A DNA stretch of 64,000 nucleotides from Pseudogracilibacillus sp037072025 (GTDB lineage Bacteria > Bacillota > Bacilli > Bacillales > Amphibacillaceae), in contig NZ_JAXHDD010000015.1 in NCBI RefSeq assembly GCF_037072025.1, forward strand, positions 20,484 to 84,483, in the 5' to 3' direction. The notes under the pieces were generated by a model. It did no database searches. It worked only from the letters and a program-made list of their open reading frames with translations, and was not told the DNA's origin. Below, piece after piece: positions 9,234-17,712 of the stretch. Every line of letters begins with the position of its first letter. The stretch's first letter is position 1. A program made the position numbers and the translations under genes.

Positions 9234-10310
9234 TTACTCATATGGAATCATCCCTTGAATTACAAAATCCGCTTCTGTCTGATACACTTCGAGTTGACCG
9301 CCAACTTCAGTAACTCTTGCTTGCATATTGTTTAACCCAAAACCGAACGTAAATTTCTCACGTGTTCGAATCGGGTTTGAAATTGTAAAAGCGAGTGAGC
9401 CAATAGCAGATTTACCGATAACAATATGTACTTGTTTCGATATTGCATGACGCATCACATTCGTTAATGCTTCTTGAATAACTCGGTACAATACAACTCC
9501 ATTTTCATTTGAAAGAGGGATCGATAATACCCCCTCCTTCACAGTAAATTCGATCAATAACTGACTTTCTGCTTCGAGCTTGCGAATTAACTGGACAACA
9601 GCTGCAATTCCTTTTGTTTCTATCTCTTGTAGCGTCTGGACCGCTTCTCGAGTTTCTAGTAAACTCTTATTTGCCATCTCTTTTAACTCGGTTAAATAGT
9701 CACTCGGCTCTTGAATAGAGAGCATTTCCAGTTTCATTATTAATGCCGTTAACCGGTGTCCCACAGAATCATGTATTTCACGAGCAATTCGCGTCCGTTC
9801 ATCCGCTTTTGCCATCTCTTCTGCCGATACATGCATTCGTTTTAACTGTCGATACTCTGACAATAGCCCTTCATACAACTCTTGTTGGTTCTTTCTATCC
9901 AAAACAAGTTCATTCAACTGAATCATGAATAAAACAAATAATGCCCCGATAATCAGCGCAGGTAACAGAGCTTTTCCTTGATAAACGATTAATCCAATAA
10001 CGAATAGAAAGTTTATCGTGATAAAAAAATACATCACTTTTTTTGAAAATCGAAAGAGTGCTATCCCGACTACTGTTAATAAAAGTATTGAGGTATAAAA
10101 AGCCTCTTCAATGACGAAACCATGGATCAACAGTATGACTGATAATAGGATGTATAAGTATATGGGAGTATTTTCATTAGATAGGAAAAAAAAGATCGTC
10201 AAACTAGCAGTCAACATGAATAAACTAAAAATAAGTTGACCGCTAGATTGATAGAGCATCATTATCCAGAGAAATCCAAATACTAAAAATCGAATTAAAA
10301 ATTGGTTCAT
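9234..10310 (-). CDS. sensor histidine kinase, HisKA_3 type (LnrJ-like)
   Basis: Membrane sensor kinase with five to six N-terminal transmembrane helices forming an almost loop-free sensor (residues 1-135), a short coiled coil, a HisKA_3 dimerisation domain with the phosphorylated histidine in REIHDSVGHR (His180 from the chosen start) and a HATPase_c domain with N box VIQEALTNVMRHA. Kinases of this shape sense membrane perturbation through their membrane helices (family knowledge: LiaS, DesK, LnrJ). I chose ATG at 10310 because a GGAGG site sits 6-10 bases before it; the frame continues upstream to 10385 without a ribosome site. Confidence 0.9.
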   Translation of the reverse strand: MNQFLIRFLVFGFLWIMMLYQSSGQLIFSLFMLTASLTIFFFLSNENTPIYLYILLSVILLIHGFVIEEAFYTSILLLTVVGIALFRFSKKVMYFFITINFLFVIGLIVYQGKALLPALIIGALFVLFMIQLNELVLDRKNQQELYEGLLSEYRQLKRMHVSAEEMAKADERTRIAREIHDSVGHRLTALIMKLEMLSIQEPSDYLTELKEMANKSLLETREAVQTLQEIETKGIAAVVQLIRKLEAESQLLIEFTVKEGVLSIPLSNENGVVLYRVIQEALTNVMRHAISKQVHIVIGKSAIGSLAFTISNPIRTREKFTFGFGLNNMQARVTEVGGQLEVYQTEADFVIQGMIPYE

Positions 10311-10415
10311 GTTTTTCCTCCGAAGTACACATGCATTATTTTTTTGCAACAATGAGTGAGGAACAATAGATGTTGTGATATACATGTTACGAATTTACTC
10401 AGCATATTGGAATCG

Positions 10416-10508
10416 ACTCGACATCTCGAAAACAACTCGGCATCTTGGAAATCCGCTCAACTTCCTAGAAATTCGACTTGACGTCTTTGAAATTCACCCA
10501 ACATGTTT
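10416..10508. repeat. decayed satellite of the 20-bp repeat family, copy 1
   Basis: About five 20-bp units related to the large array at 35.1-35.9 kb (units of the type ACTCGACATCTTGGAAAT), but diverged from one another. The 93 bases are identical to 20308-20400. It lies in a gene-free space between the two-component system and the BlaR1-like gene. Confidence 0.85.
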
Positions 10509-10552
10509 TTAAAAACTATGATTAGGAATAAGCTGTTCCAATAAGCCCTATA

Positions 10553-10708
10553 AGAGGATGTTCAAAAAGTCCTGTAAAAATGACACTGCGAATTTCGCAC
10601 GAATGCTTGTTTCTCCGCTACTCATGTATCTAAATGCATACATTCCGCTGACGGGAACTGCGCCGCCTCGAACTTCTTGATCCTTTTTATCTTTTTGAAC
10701 ACGCACTA
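10553..10708. repeat. MITE-like element, copy A
   Basis: About 156 bp flanked by imperfect terminal inverted repeats (AGAGGATGTTCAAAAAG on the left; AGTGCGTGTTCAAAAAG as the right end read inwards). Two further copies occur at 32971-33130 and, inverted, at 54831-54984. No open frame is present. It is probably a non-autonomous transposable element or an intergenic repeat of Bacillaceae. Confidence 0.7.
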
Positions 10709-10844
10709 TAATAAAAAGATCGAGAAAAGCGAATTCCTGTTGATCACAGCATGATGTTCAATATGGAGAAGAACTATTCATACCAAGCATTACGCAGGAT
10801 TAAAGTAGATGAACACTAGTTTAAAAATACTTTTACTCAAAATG

Positions 10845-12032
10845 TTAATATTCTATTAAAATAACATTTTCTATTGATTCTAGCTCAAAACGCTTATTGT
10901 CAATGATATTTTCATTAGTCTGTACAGGGATAAGAGTCACTTCCGATGTCCATAAATTTTCTGTTGCATCATTCGTACTTATCTCGTCTTGCTGTTTTAA
11001 ATTTCTTTCCGAAACATCTTGGGGTATGATACCAATATTCTGGGGCCTTTCTTCTATTTCAATTGGAATATAACTATTAGTAAAAAAAGAAAGGGACATT
11101 CCACTTGAAATAATAAACGTCATTATGATGATAGAAAAAAAAGTAATCATTTTACTGTTTTTTTTAGATTTTAATATTTTCAACAACCGACGTTTTAAGT
11201 TTGTGTGTTCATCTGAAAATGTTGTACCTAAAAAATTATATCTTGTATCTTGATTTGCTCTACTTATTATATTTAATAACGTTTCTCCATACTTTTTTCT
11301 GTCAGCATGAGACATTTTTATTACAATATCCTCATCACAAGAAAGTTCACTCCACTTGTTGATATTTTTTTGTAATATGTAAATGAATGGATTATACCAG
11401 TGTAAAATCATAGCAAGTAACATGGCTTGTTTTACCCATAAATCCTTTTTCTTAAAATGCGTTAATTCATGTTTGATAATCAAATCTAATTCATCATCTG
11501 GAATGTCATACATTGGTAGAACAATAGTAGGTTTAAAAACACCGAGTAAAATAGGACTTATATTTACACTGCAAAACATTAAATTTATATTTGTAGTAAG
11601 ATTCATTTCGTTCATGTTTTTTTCCAGAAGAGATTGCGCAATAGTATCTCTTGATGTAGATATACAATTTGCCTTTAATTTTTTCATGAAATTATGATGT
11701 ATATATAGAAATCGAAAGCTAGTTATGACAGCACCTAGTAACCAAATGACAAGGATAATTTGAATAACAATCACTGGTAGAGATAGGCTGTTCTGATCGA
11801 TGGGAAAGTGACTAAATGCATAATTGAACTGCTGTTCACGTTTAAATAAAGACAATAAATCTAATATTAAAAAGACAGGGACGATATATAGAGAAAGAAC
11901 AATTTTTCTAATCCAATAGTGCCAATTAGCATTCAATGTTTTTTTAAAGATATAAGTAATTAAATAAGACAATATTAGAAGAGTAGTCCCTGCAATCGAC
12001 AAAGTAATAAGCATGCTGAGCAAATTATTCAA
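10845..12032 (-). CDS. BlaR1-like M56 family metalloprotease (antirepressor) lacking a penicillin-sensor domain
   Basis: Membrane protease of about 395 aa with four predicted transmembrane segments and the gluzincin motif HELTH (His188-His192 from the chosen start) followed by the KKKDLWVK region of BlaR1/MecR1 proteins. The extracellular C-terminal part after the last transmembrane helix is only about 75 aa, so the beta-lactam-binding transpeptidase domain of true BlaR1 is absent; the inducer must be sensed otherwise. I prefer the TTG at 12030-12032, which has an AGGTG ribosome site; the longer frame from 12074 would overlap blaI. It follows the BlaI-like gene and is probably co-transcribed. 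It likely cleaves that repressor on signal. Confidence 0.85.
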   Translation of the reverse strand: MNNLLSMLITLSIAGTTLLILSYLITYIFKKTLNANWHYWIRKIVLSLYIVPVFLILDLLSLFKREQQFNYAFSHFPIDQNSLSLPVIVIQIILVIWLLGAVITSFRFLYIHHNFMKKLKANCISTSRDTIAQSLLEKNMNEMNLTTNINLMFCSVNISPILLGVFKPTIVLPMYDIPDDELDLIIKHELTHFKKKDLWVKQAMLLAMILHWYNPFIYILQKNINKWSELSCDEDIVIKMSHADRKKYGETLLNIISRANQDTRYNFLGTTFSDEHTNLKRRLLKILKSKKNSKMITFFSIIIMTFIISSGMSLSFFTNSYIPIEIEERPQNIGIIPQDVSERNLKQQDEISTNDATENLWTSEVTLIPVQTNENIIDNKRFELESIENVILIEY

Positions 12033-12042
12033 TTTTTCACAC

Positions 12043-12426
12043 CTACTTATCTGCAAACCATTTTTTAAGTTCATCTAATTCATTAGGAGTTATTTTGTCC
12101 TCATAAAGTGTTGCTAAAAAATTCTTTAATGAACCTTGATACATAGTGTCCAACATACTCTGTGCTTCTTTCCTCTTATACTCTTTAAAAGTAAGACATG
12201 GGGTATACGTATTTGCTCTTCCTTCTCGTTTTACAGATAACAAGCCTTTATCAACAAGTCTAGATAAAAAGGTTGCAATTGTTTGCCCTTTCCATTCCTT
12301 CCCCTCTTTTGCAAAAAATATATCTAATAATTCATTGGATTTAACTGGACGATTCATTTTCCAAATTACTTGCATTACTTTCATTTCTGTTTCTGATAAA
12401 CTTTGAAATTTCTCCAATATGTTCAT
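12043..12426 (-). CDS. BlaI/MecI/CopY family transcriptional repressor
   Basis: 127 aa winged-helix repressor of the BlaI family: LSETEMKVMQVIWKMNRPVKS at the N terminus, TIATFLSRLVDKGLLSVKREGR as recognition helix and wing, and a C-terminal dimerisation region. It has an AGGAGATGAAC ribosome site. Three dyads of BlaI-operator type lie within 75 bases upstream, so autoregulation is likely, and the divergent secreted-protein/ABC cluster may be a second target. In BlaI-type systems repression ends when the partner M56 protease cleaves the repressor; that partner follows directly. Confidence 0.93.
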   Translation of the reverse strand: MNILEKFQSLSETEMKVMQVIWKMNRPVKSNELLDIFFAKEGKEWKGQTIATFLSRLVDKGLLSVKREGRANTYTPCLTFKEYKRKEAQSMLDTMYQGSLKNFLATLYEDKITPNELDELKKWFADK

Positions 12427-12441
12427 CTCCTAAAATAATAA

Positions 12442-12500
12442 TAGTTTGCAAAACAACTACTACGGTGATATAGTACATATAAACTACGTGCTTGTAGTTT
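12442..12500. promoter_or_regulatory. three BlaI-type dyad operators upstream of the blaI-like gene
   Basis: Three dyads occur in tandem: TAGTT-N8-AACTA (12442-12459), TACTA-N8-TAGTA (12458-12475) and AAACTAC-N6-GTAGTTT (12481-12500, perfect 7-bp arms). BlaI/MecI operators are TACTACA/TGTAGTA dyads (family knowledge). On the minus strand a TTGAAC box precedes the third dyad by 17 bases from TTTATA, so a repressor here would cover the promoter of its own gene. Confidence 0.65.
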
Positions 12501-12763
12501 GTTCAACTGACATTTCTTACTGTATCATATAACATCTCGAACATCCTTTCAAATCATATTAACAATACTCAACAAGGTTGATTAGACTATTATGTTTTGT
12601 ATAAAATTAATATTTTCTTTTAATGGGGGTGGGTCACTTGGTGTAGAATATAGATTTTTTAAAAAAGTTGGATGTATGTAGATTGAATTATTTAGCATAA
12701 CTTGTTTCAGATTCATATTTTTTGAGAAATTAGAATTAAAAAATATTATTGGGAAGATTTAAA

Positions 12764-13153
12764 ATGAAGTTTGTTAAAAAAATATTCGCTAGTAGTTTGG
12801 CCGCTCTTATACTCTGCACAGTCCTTGTAACTGGAAGTGCATTTGCAAATACAAGTTCGAAATCTGTCACAGGCTACGGAGAATTAACAGGAACTTTATC
12901 CGGAAAAAGTTATACAACAAAGGTAACTAAAAACCCTGATAGAGCGTATTTAACAATTAAAGGAAGTATGCAAAATAAAAAGGGACAAACTGTTGTTAAT
13001 ACACAACAACTTTCTAGTTCAAGAGGAGCTAAAAATCTTAGAGGGAAATGGTCATCTGTTCCTTCAAGTATTTATGTAATCTACGGCACTCATGGGGTAC
13101 AAGGCGGTAGTAAATATGGTCCAGCAGCAGTTTATACTTATACTCATCCATAA
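12764..13153 (+). CDS. small secreted protein of unknown function
   Basis: Protein of 129 aa with a clear Sec signal peptide: MKFVKKIF, hydrophobic core, and an AFA-N cleavage site giving a mature part of about 98 residues. The mature part has no cysteine, is basic, and is rich in Ser, Thr, Gly and Tyr (beta-rich, with GYGELTGTLSGKSY near its start and GTHGVQGGSKYGP near its end). I do not recognise the family with certainty. It heads a cluster of two lipoproteins and an ABC exporter, divergent from BlaI/BlaR1, which suggests an extracellular effector (bacteriocin-like or wall-active) or the inducer itself; this is inference. ATG at 12764 is preceded by GGGAAG; a TTG five codons earlier is a poorer start. 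Confidence 0.75.
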   Translation: MKFVKKIFASSLAALILCTVLVTGSAFANTSSKSVTGYGELTGTLSGKSYTTKVTKNPDRAYLTIKGSMQNKKGQTVVNTQQLSSSRGAKNLRGKWSSVPSSIYVIYGTHGVQGGSKYGPAAVYTYTHP

Positions 13154-13317
13154 AAACTGTTGAATAAAGGAATGTTCGTATACGTGTTAACAAATTGTTT
13201 TGTTTTATATGCACGGTACGAACATTTCTCTATTATTATGGAAAATGTCATTGTGTATCTTAACTAATACTACTTTGAAAAAACTTTACAAATAGAAAGT
13301 ATGGAAAGGAGAAATAT

Positions 13318-14388
13318 ATGTTGAACAAACGACTACTTTTTGCATATGGGTTTCTGCTTACTACGTTTTTTCTGATTATCACAGGGTGCTCTAAAGATAA
13401 GGTAGAGGAAGAAAAAGAACAAGCAGCAATCAGTGATATGAATGATAATCCATTTGAAATAGATGAAGAAAACGCTGTTATTATGGGCTCTATAAGTCAT
13501 GGTTACGCCAACTTAGAATTAGACGATAATGATGAGGTACTACCTTTAACCTATGATGGTGGGGAATTAGTATTAGATTACGAGGTTCAAGCAGAGGGAA
13601 AAGCTACTAATATTGGCTTTCTAGTGTATGTAGACGGTATTGCACAACCATACAAGCTTAATACGACGGATTCAGATTATCAATACATGCATATTATTGA
13701 TTTAAAAGAAGAGAATGTTGACACACCATTTCAATTTATTTTTACACCGATTACTGGAGAAAAAGGAGAAACAGTTAATATTACTATCACTAGCATATAC
13801 CATCCTTCCTTTATTCCAGATATGAAAGAAACAACCTCTTACGGTGGTTATCACGAGGCGTTGGCAGGAACACGTCCAATAGAATTTCATGAAAATCCTG
13901 AACCGCTAGATTTGACGGAGTTACCTACAAATAAAGTGTTAAAGGATGTACGTTTCATAACAGAGTCCGTGACCGATGATTTATTGGAAAGATTAGGTGG
14001 TGGAGTTATGACAATTGATCTAGAAATGTTAGAAGTAGATGTTTTTAATTTAGTCGAGATCGAAGATAAACCAGATATGGAAACAACTTTTCAAATAAAT
14101 AATCAAGGCAATGTACATATGAGGTTAAAAATACTTGGTATACCAGGAGCAACATATCAAAACACTTTTTATTTGAATCATCAAGCGCTCTCCGATCAAA
14201 AAGGAAAGACTTCATTTGAAACAACATTGACGAAAGGAGATGTGTCTGTGATTGATGTTGAACTTGATGTCGAAACATTAGATGATTTTAGCACTTTTTA
14301 TGTTGCTTCAACACCAGTAAATCCAGAAGACTTTCATGAAGATGTTATTACGTCTGTAAAAACATCATCTGTTTTATTATATAAATGA
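13318..14388 (+). CDS. putative lipoprotein of unknown function
   Basis: 356 aa protein with a type II signal peptide (MLNKRLLFAYGF, hydrophobic core, lipobox LIITGC at residues 19-24) followed by an acidic linker. The remainder looks like beta-sandwich domains and has no motif I recognise. The ribosome site is AAGGAGAAATAT. The next gene starts 14 bases after its stop (or overlaps it if the earlier ATG is used), so it is co-transcribed with the other lipoprotein and the ABC exporter. A role in capturing the exported substrate or in immunity is possible but not shown. Confidence 0.8.
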   Translation: MLNKRLLFAYGFLLTTFFLIITGCSKDKVEEEKEQAAISDMNDNPFEIDEENAVIMGSISHGYANLELDDNDEVLPLTYDGGELVLDYEVQAEGKATNIGFLVYVDGIAQPYKLNTTDSDYQYMHIIDLKEENVDTPFQFIFTPITGEKGETVNITITSIYHPSFIPDMKETTSYGGYHEALAGTRPIEFHENPEPLDLTELPTNKVLKDVRFITESVTDDLLERLGGGVMTIDLEMLEVDVFNLVEIEDKPDMETTFQINNQGNVHMRLKILGIPGATYQNTFYLNHQALSDQKGKTSFETTLTKGDVSVIDVELDVETLDDFSTFYVASTPVNPEDFHEDVITSVKTSSVLLYK

Positions 14389-14402
14389 TTGGAGTATCAG
14401 CC

Positions 14403-15581
14403 ATGAAATCAAGATTTACTATTTCTATATGTGTTCTATTTATACTTTTCGTTACAGGATGTACAAATCCAGAAAAGGAAGCAGAGCAAGAGGAAAAAAA
14501 AGATACTTCCATAGGTATAGAAGAAAAGACGAATCCCTCCCTTCCTTCTATATCTACGGAAGACACTTCGAGTTTGGAAGAAGTAAAAGGAGAGATACGT
14601 CATGTGCATTATGCTGGCGATGGGAAAATTTTGATATCCGCAGAAATGTTATATCTATATGATCTAGAAACAGAAAGCATTCTAGCAGAAATTTCACAAG
14701 AACCATCAGAGAATGAGCAGGCTTGGTCGATTGATAACGGCTATGTGGTTATTCAAGAAACGGAAGATGACAGTATTAGTATGACAGAATGGGAGCCTAA
14801 TTATCAAGGTACTTTCTATAACGAGGAGCTAAAACAAGTTTTTGATTTTGACTTCAATCAATTGCTGGAAGAAGACGATTTATTAATGTCATTTAAGCAA
14901 ATTTCCTTTAATCATGATGGAACGCACATGGCTTATGCAACCGACTCAGGTTTATATGTTTATGATTTCAAATTAGAAAAAAAGACAAAAGTACTTGATT
15001 TAGTAGCTGATAATCTTGAGGAACGTTCCAACATAGCGGCATTAGAACAAATTGGCTTTATTAATGGTGGAACAAAGATAGCTTTTAAAGCTCAAACATT
15101 ACCATCACAACTGGATCAACCATCTTATGATACTTGTGGAATGGTTAATATAGATGGTACTGATTTGTCTAATCAAACGTTCGATAATTACACTTGTAAA
15201 GAATTGATCTCTTATAATGACTGGGTGTTATTAACTGAAGACGTAACAAATGCTACTGGAAGATTAATGGTGATGGATGCTAAAACAGAAAAAATAACCA
15301 TCCATACACTGACAGAGAAAGAAGAAAGCGGTATCGTTACAGGCTCTGACAAAGGAGCATATTTTGCGACTTTTCATTCATCAGATAAAGAGTTCATCAT
15401 CCGTATTTATGATACTAAGACTGGAGAATTGATAAAAAAACTACAGAAACCAGTTGATGAAAAGGCACTTCTTGATCGAATGCCGGTTCTAAAAGTATTG
15501 GATGATACAAGAAAAATCATTATTTTATTAGGTTCTAAACAAGAAGATATAGAGACGAAAATAATGATTGATCAATTTTAA
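14403..15581 (+). CDS. putative beta-propeller lipoprotein
   Basis: 392 aa lipoprotein: MKSRFTISICV, hydrophobic core, lipobox LFVTGC. The mature part has repeating motifs of the WD40/TolB-like propeller kind (for example SFNHDGTHMAYATDSGLYVYD and MVMDAKTEKITIH), typical of protein-protein or ligand-binding platforms. The ATG at 14403 has a GGAG site 8 bases upstream; an earlier ATG at 14385 overlaps the previous stop. A similar propeller is fused to the last permease of this cluster (17693-19741), suggesting that the two work together outside the membrane. Confidence 0.8.
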   Translation: MKSRFTISICVLFILFVTGCTNPEKEAEQEEKKDTSIGIEEKTNPSLPSISTEDTSSLEEVKGEIRHVHYAGDGKILISAEMLYLYDLETESILAEISQEPSENEQAWSIDNGYVVIQETEDDSISMTEWEPNYQGTFYNEELKQVFDFDFNQLLEEDDLLMSFKQISFNHDGTHMAYATDSGLYVYDFKLEKKTKVLDLVADNLEERSNIAALEQIGFINGGTKIAFKAQTLPSQLDQPSYDTCGMVNIDGTDLSNQTFDNYTCKELISYNDWVLLTEDVTNATGRLMVMDAKTEKITIHTLTEKEESGIVTGSDKGAYFATFHSSDKEFIIRIYDTKTGELIKKLQKPVDEKALLDRMPVLKVLDDTRKIIILLGSKQEDIETKIMIDQF

Positions 15582-15610
15582 ATCCATTATTTTAAAAGGA
15601 GCATCTACTA

Positions 15611-16480
15611 TTGAAAGTATCATTTGAAAGAATTTCTAAAAAATACAAGAAAAAATGGGTACTAAAAGATTTCACTTCCCATTTAGAATACGGTATCTAT
15701 GGTCTACTGGGCGAAAACGGCGCTGGTAAAACCACATTAATTAATATATTTGTTGGTATTTTAAAAAGTGATCAAGGTAGGATATTAATTAATGGTACTG
15801 ACGTTAAAAAAATTGGTATTGATTTTCTATCTCATATAGGTTATTTACCGCAGTATCCTCAATTTTACAAAGAGTTTAAAGTCATGGAGTTTTTACGATA
15901 TATGTCTGTACTAAAAGGAATACCAAAAGAACAAGGAGAAAAAAGAGCAAAAGAATTATTAGAAATGGTCAATTTAAGTGAAGCTAAGGATATGAAGGTT
16001 GGTGCTCTATCGGGAGGAATGCGACAACGCGTTGGTATTGCTCAAGCAATGCTTAATGATCCGGATATTTTAATTTTAGATGAACCTACAGCTGGGCTTG
16101 ACCCCCAAGAAAGAATTCGATTTCGCAACTTAATTACGAAGTTTTCAAAAAATAGAATTGTCTTGTTAGCGACACATATTGTATCAGATATTGAGCATGT
16201 AGCTAATCAGGTTATTTTACTAAAAGATGGAGAACTTCTTAGGCAGGGAGCTCCTCAGAAACTTACAGATGAAATAATGGGAAAAGTTTGGTCTATCACA
16301 GCGACAGACGATGCTTTAGAAGAAATGCTTCATCTTAAAATTAGTAGCATGATGCGAGATGACCAAGGGATACATTTAAGAGTGATTGCAGACGATAAAC
16401 CCAATGACCATGCTGTTCATGTAAAGCCAAACTTAGAGGATGTATTCTTGTATTATTCTAGTGAGGGTGAAAAATGGTGA
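15611..16480 (+). CDS. ABC transporter ATP-binding protein (BcrA/YtrB-like)
   Basis: 289 aa ATPase: Walker A GENGAGKTT (about residues 36-44), signature LSGGMRQRVG, Walker B LILDEPTAGLD and switch histidine in ATHIVSD. It uses a TTG start with an AAAGGAG site. Its end overlaps the first permease gene by 7 bases (ATGGTGA), so the two are translationally coupled. Drives the two permeases that follow; the cluster layout suggests export of, or protection from, the secreted protein encoded upstream (inference). Confidence 0.9.
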   Translation: MKVSFERISKKYKKKWVLKDFTSHLEYGIYGLLGENGAGKTTLINIFVGILKSDQGRILINGTDVKKIGIDFLSHIGYLPQYPQFYKEFKVMEFLRYMSVLKGIPKEQGEKRAKELLEMVNLSEAKDMKVGALSGGMRQRVGIAQAMLNDPDILILDEPTAGLDPQERIRFRNLITKFSKNRIVLLATHIVSDIEHVANQVILLKDGELLRQGAPQKLTDEIMGKVWSITATDDALEEMLHLKISSMMRDDQGIHLRVIADDKPNDHAVHVKPNLEDVFLYYSSEGEKW

Positions 16481-17712
16481 GATTGTTCTTTTTTGAGTTT
16501 CGAAAACATTTCATGAAAAAATCTTTAATAATCGTAATGATATGCTTTAGTTTATTAAATGTTGCGAAAATATATAGTGAATATCATGAGAAATCACTAT
16601 TATCCTCATCAGCTAATCCGGACTGGCATGAACTTTATTGGGGTGAACTCTATGAAAAGTTTAAGGGAGTTATGACCAAGCAAAAGATTGAATCGTTAAT
16701 GTCTATCTATCAACCATTAGAGCAACAAACAGCGGATAAGACTGCTAGTACTGAAAGCAATAATCCGAATACATATACTGGAAATCTATACAACGATCAT
16801 CTATTTTTTAAATGGAATTTTGTTGACCCGATGGAATATTCTTATATGTACCAACAGTATGCAAATGATGTTGTAAAAAACGCTAACGAAAACTTATCTT
16901 TTTTTGAATCGCTAGGAAATGATTATGAATATAAAAAAAACAGCATCATACTAGATCGATTTCAAGGAAGAAGTATCGATTCATTTTCCTATACCGAAAT
17001 GTTTCAATACTATATTCATTATGATTTTTCTGCTTTTCTTGTCATATTAATATGTTTATATGCTTTAATGAGTGTATTCGTAACGGAAAAGGAAACAGAA
17101 ATGGATGTACTTTTGTTGACCACTAAAGCAGGTGGACAAAAAACTATTTTTGCCAAGCTGTTTTCTGCCTCCATCTTTGTTTGTGCTGTTTCCTTTTGGT
17201 TTGGACTCATTGATTTTATTGCATTTGCTAGTTCTTTCGGTTCTTTAGAAGCGAAATTTTCACCAATATATGCCATTGAAAATTTTGCAGATACCGCCCT
17301 GAATATAAGTTTAGGAGAATATGCACTAATATCATTAATGGTAAAGACGATAGGATTTTTGATCGTTTCGTATCTGTTTTTATTCGTTTCATTATTCTTT
17401 AAAAATGCTTTACTTCCATTTATCATTAGCTTGTTTTTTGCGTTCGGATTGATTTATTTTCAAGAAGCATACATGGGTTCGGAGCGAATCATCTTGAAGG
17501 TGATTAATCCATTTTCTTTAGTTGTTCATCGCATGTTATTTAGTGGTACAGAGTTTGTGAATATATTTGGGTTTCCTATGCTTAGCTATACAGCAGCTAT
17601 CTGTTTTGGAATAATATGTGGAGGAATTTTTCTGTTAGCCATTTTCATCTTTCAAAGAAAAAATACTATATACCGAATCGGGGTGAAGCAACGTGGCGAT
17701 ATGGTGGTATGA
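16474..17712 (+). CDS. ABC-2 type permease
   Basis: 412 aa membrane protein: one N-terminal transmembrane helix (residues 13-32), a soluble extracellular region of about 150 aa, then five to six helices starting near residue 190, with EKETEMDVLLLTTKAGG as the cytoplasmic loop that contacts the ATPase in this family. It overlaps the ATPase gene by 7 bases and the next permease by 20 bases. Forms a heteromeric exporter with its neighbours. Closest in layout to bacitracin- or lipid II-related ABC-2 exporters of Bacilli; substrate unknown. Confidence 0.85.
   Translation: MVRLFFFEFRKHFMKKSLIIVMICFSLLNVAKIYSEYHEKSLLSSSANPDWHELYWGELYEKFKGVMTKQKIESLMSIYQPLEQQTADKTASTESNNPNTYTGNLYNDHLFFKWNFVDPMEYSYMYQQYANDVVKNANENLSFFESLGNDYEYKKNSIILDRFQGRSIDSFSYTEMFQYYIHYDFSAFLVILICLYALMSVFVTEKETEMDVLLLTTKAGGQKTIFAKLFSASIFVCAVSFWFGLIDFIAFASSFGSLEAKFSPIYAIENFADTALNISLGEYALISLMVKTIGFLIVSYLFLFVSLFFKNALLPFIISLFFAFGLIYFQEAYMGSERIILKVINPFSLVVHRMLFSGTEFVNIFGFPMLSYTAAICFGIICGGIFLLAIFIFQRKNTIYRIGVKQRGDMVV

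Noticed and set aside
10845..12426. True beta-lactam resistance regulator (blaR1/blaI with beta-lactamase)
   Set aside because: The sensor transpeptidase part is absent and no beta-lactamase or PBP2a gene is nearby.
12764..13153. Lactococcin 972-type bacteriocin
   Set aside because: Size and secretion fit, but the tryptophan- and tyrosine-rich pattern of that family is not seen, and the ABC genes are of another type.
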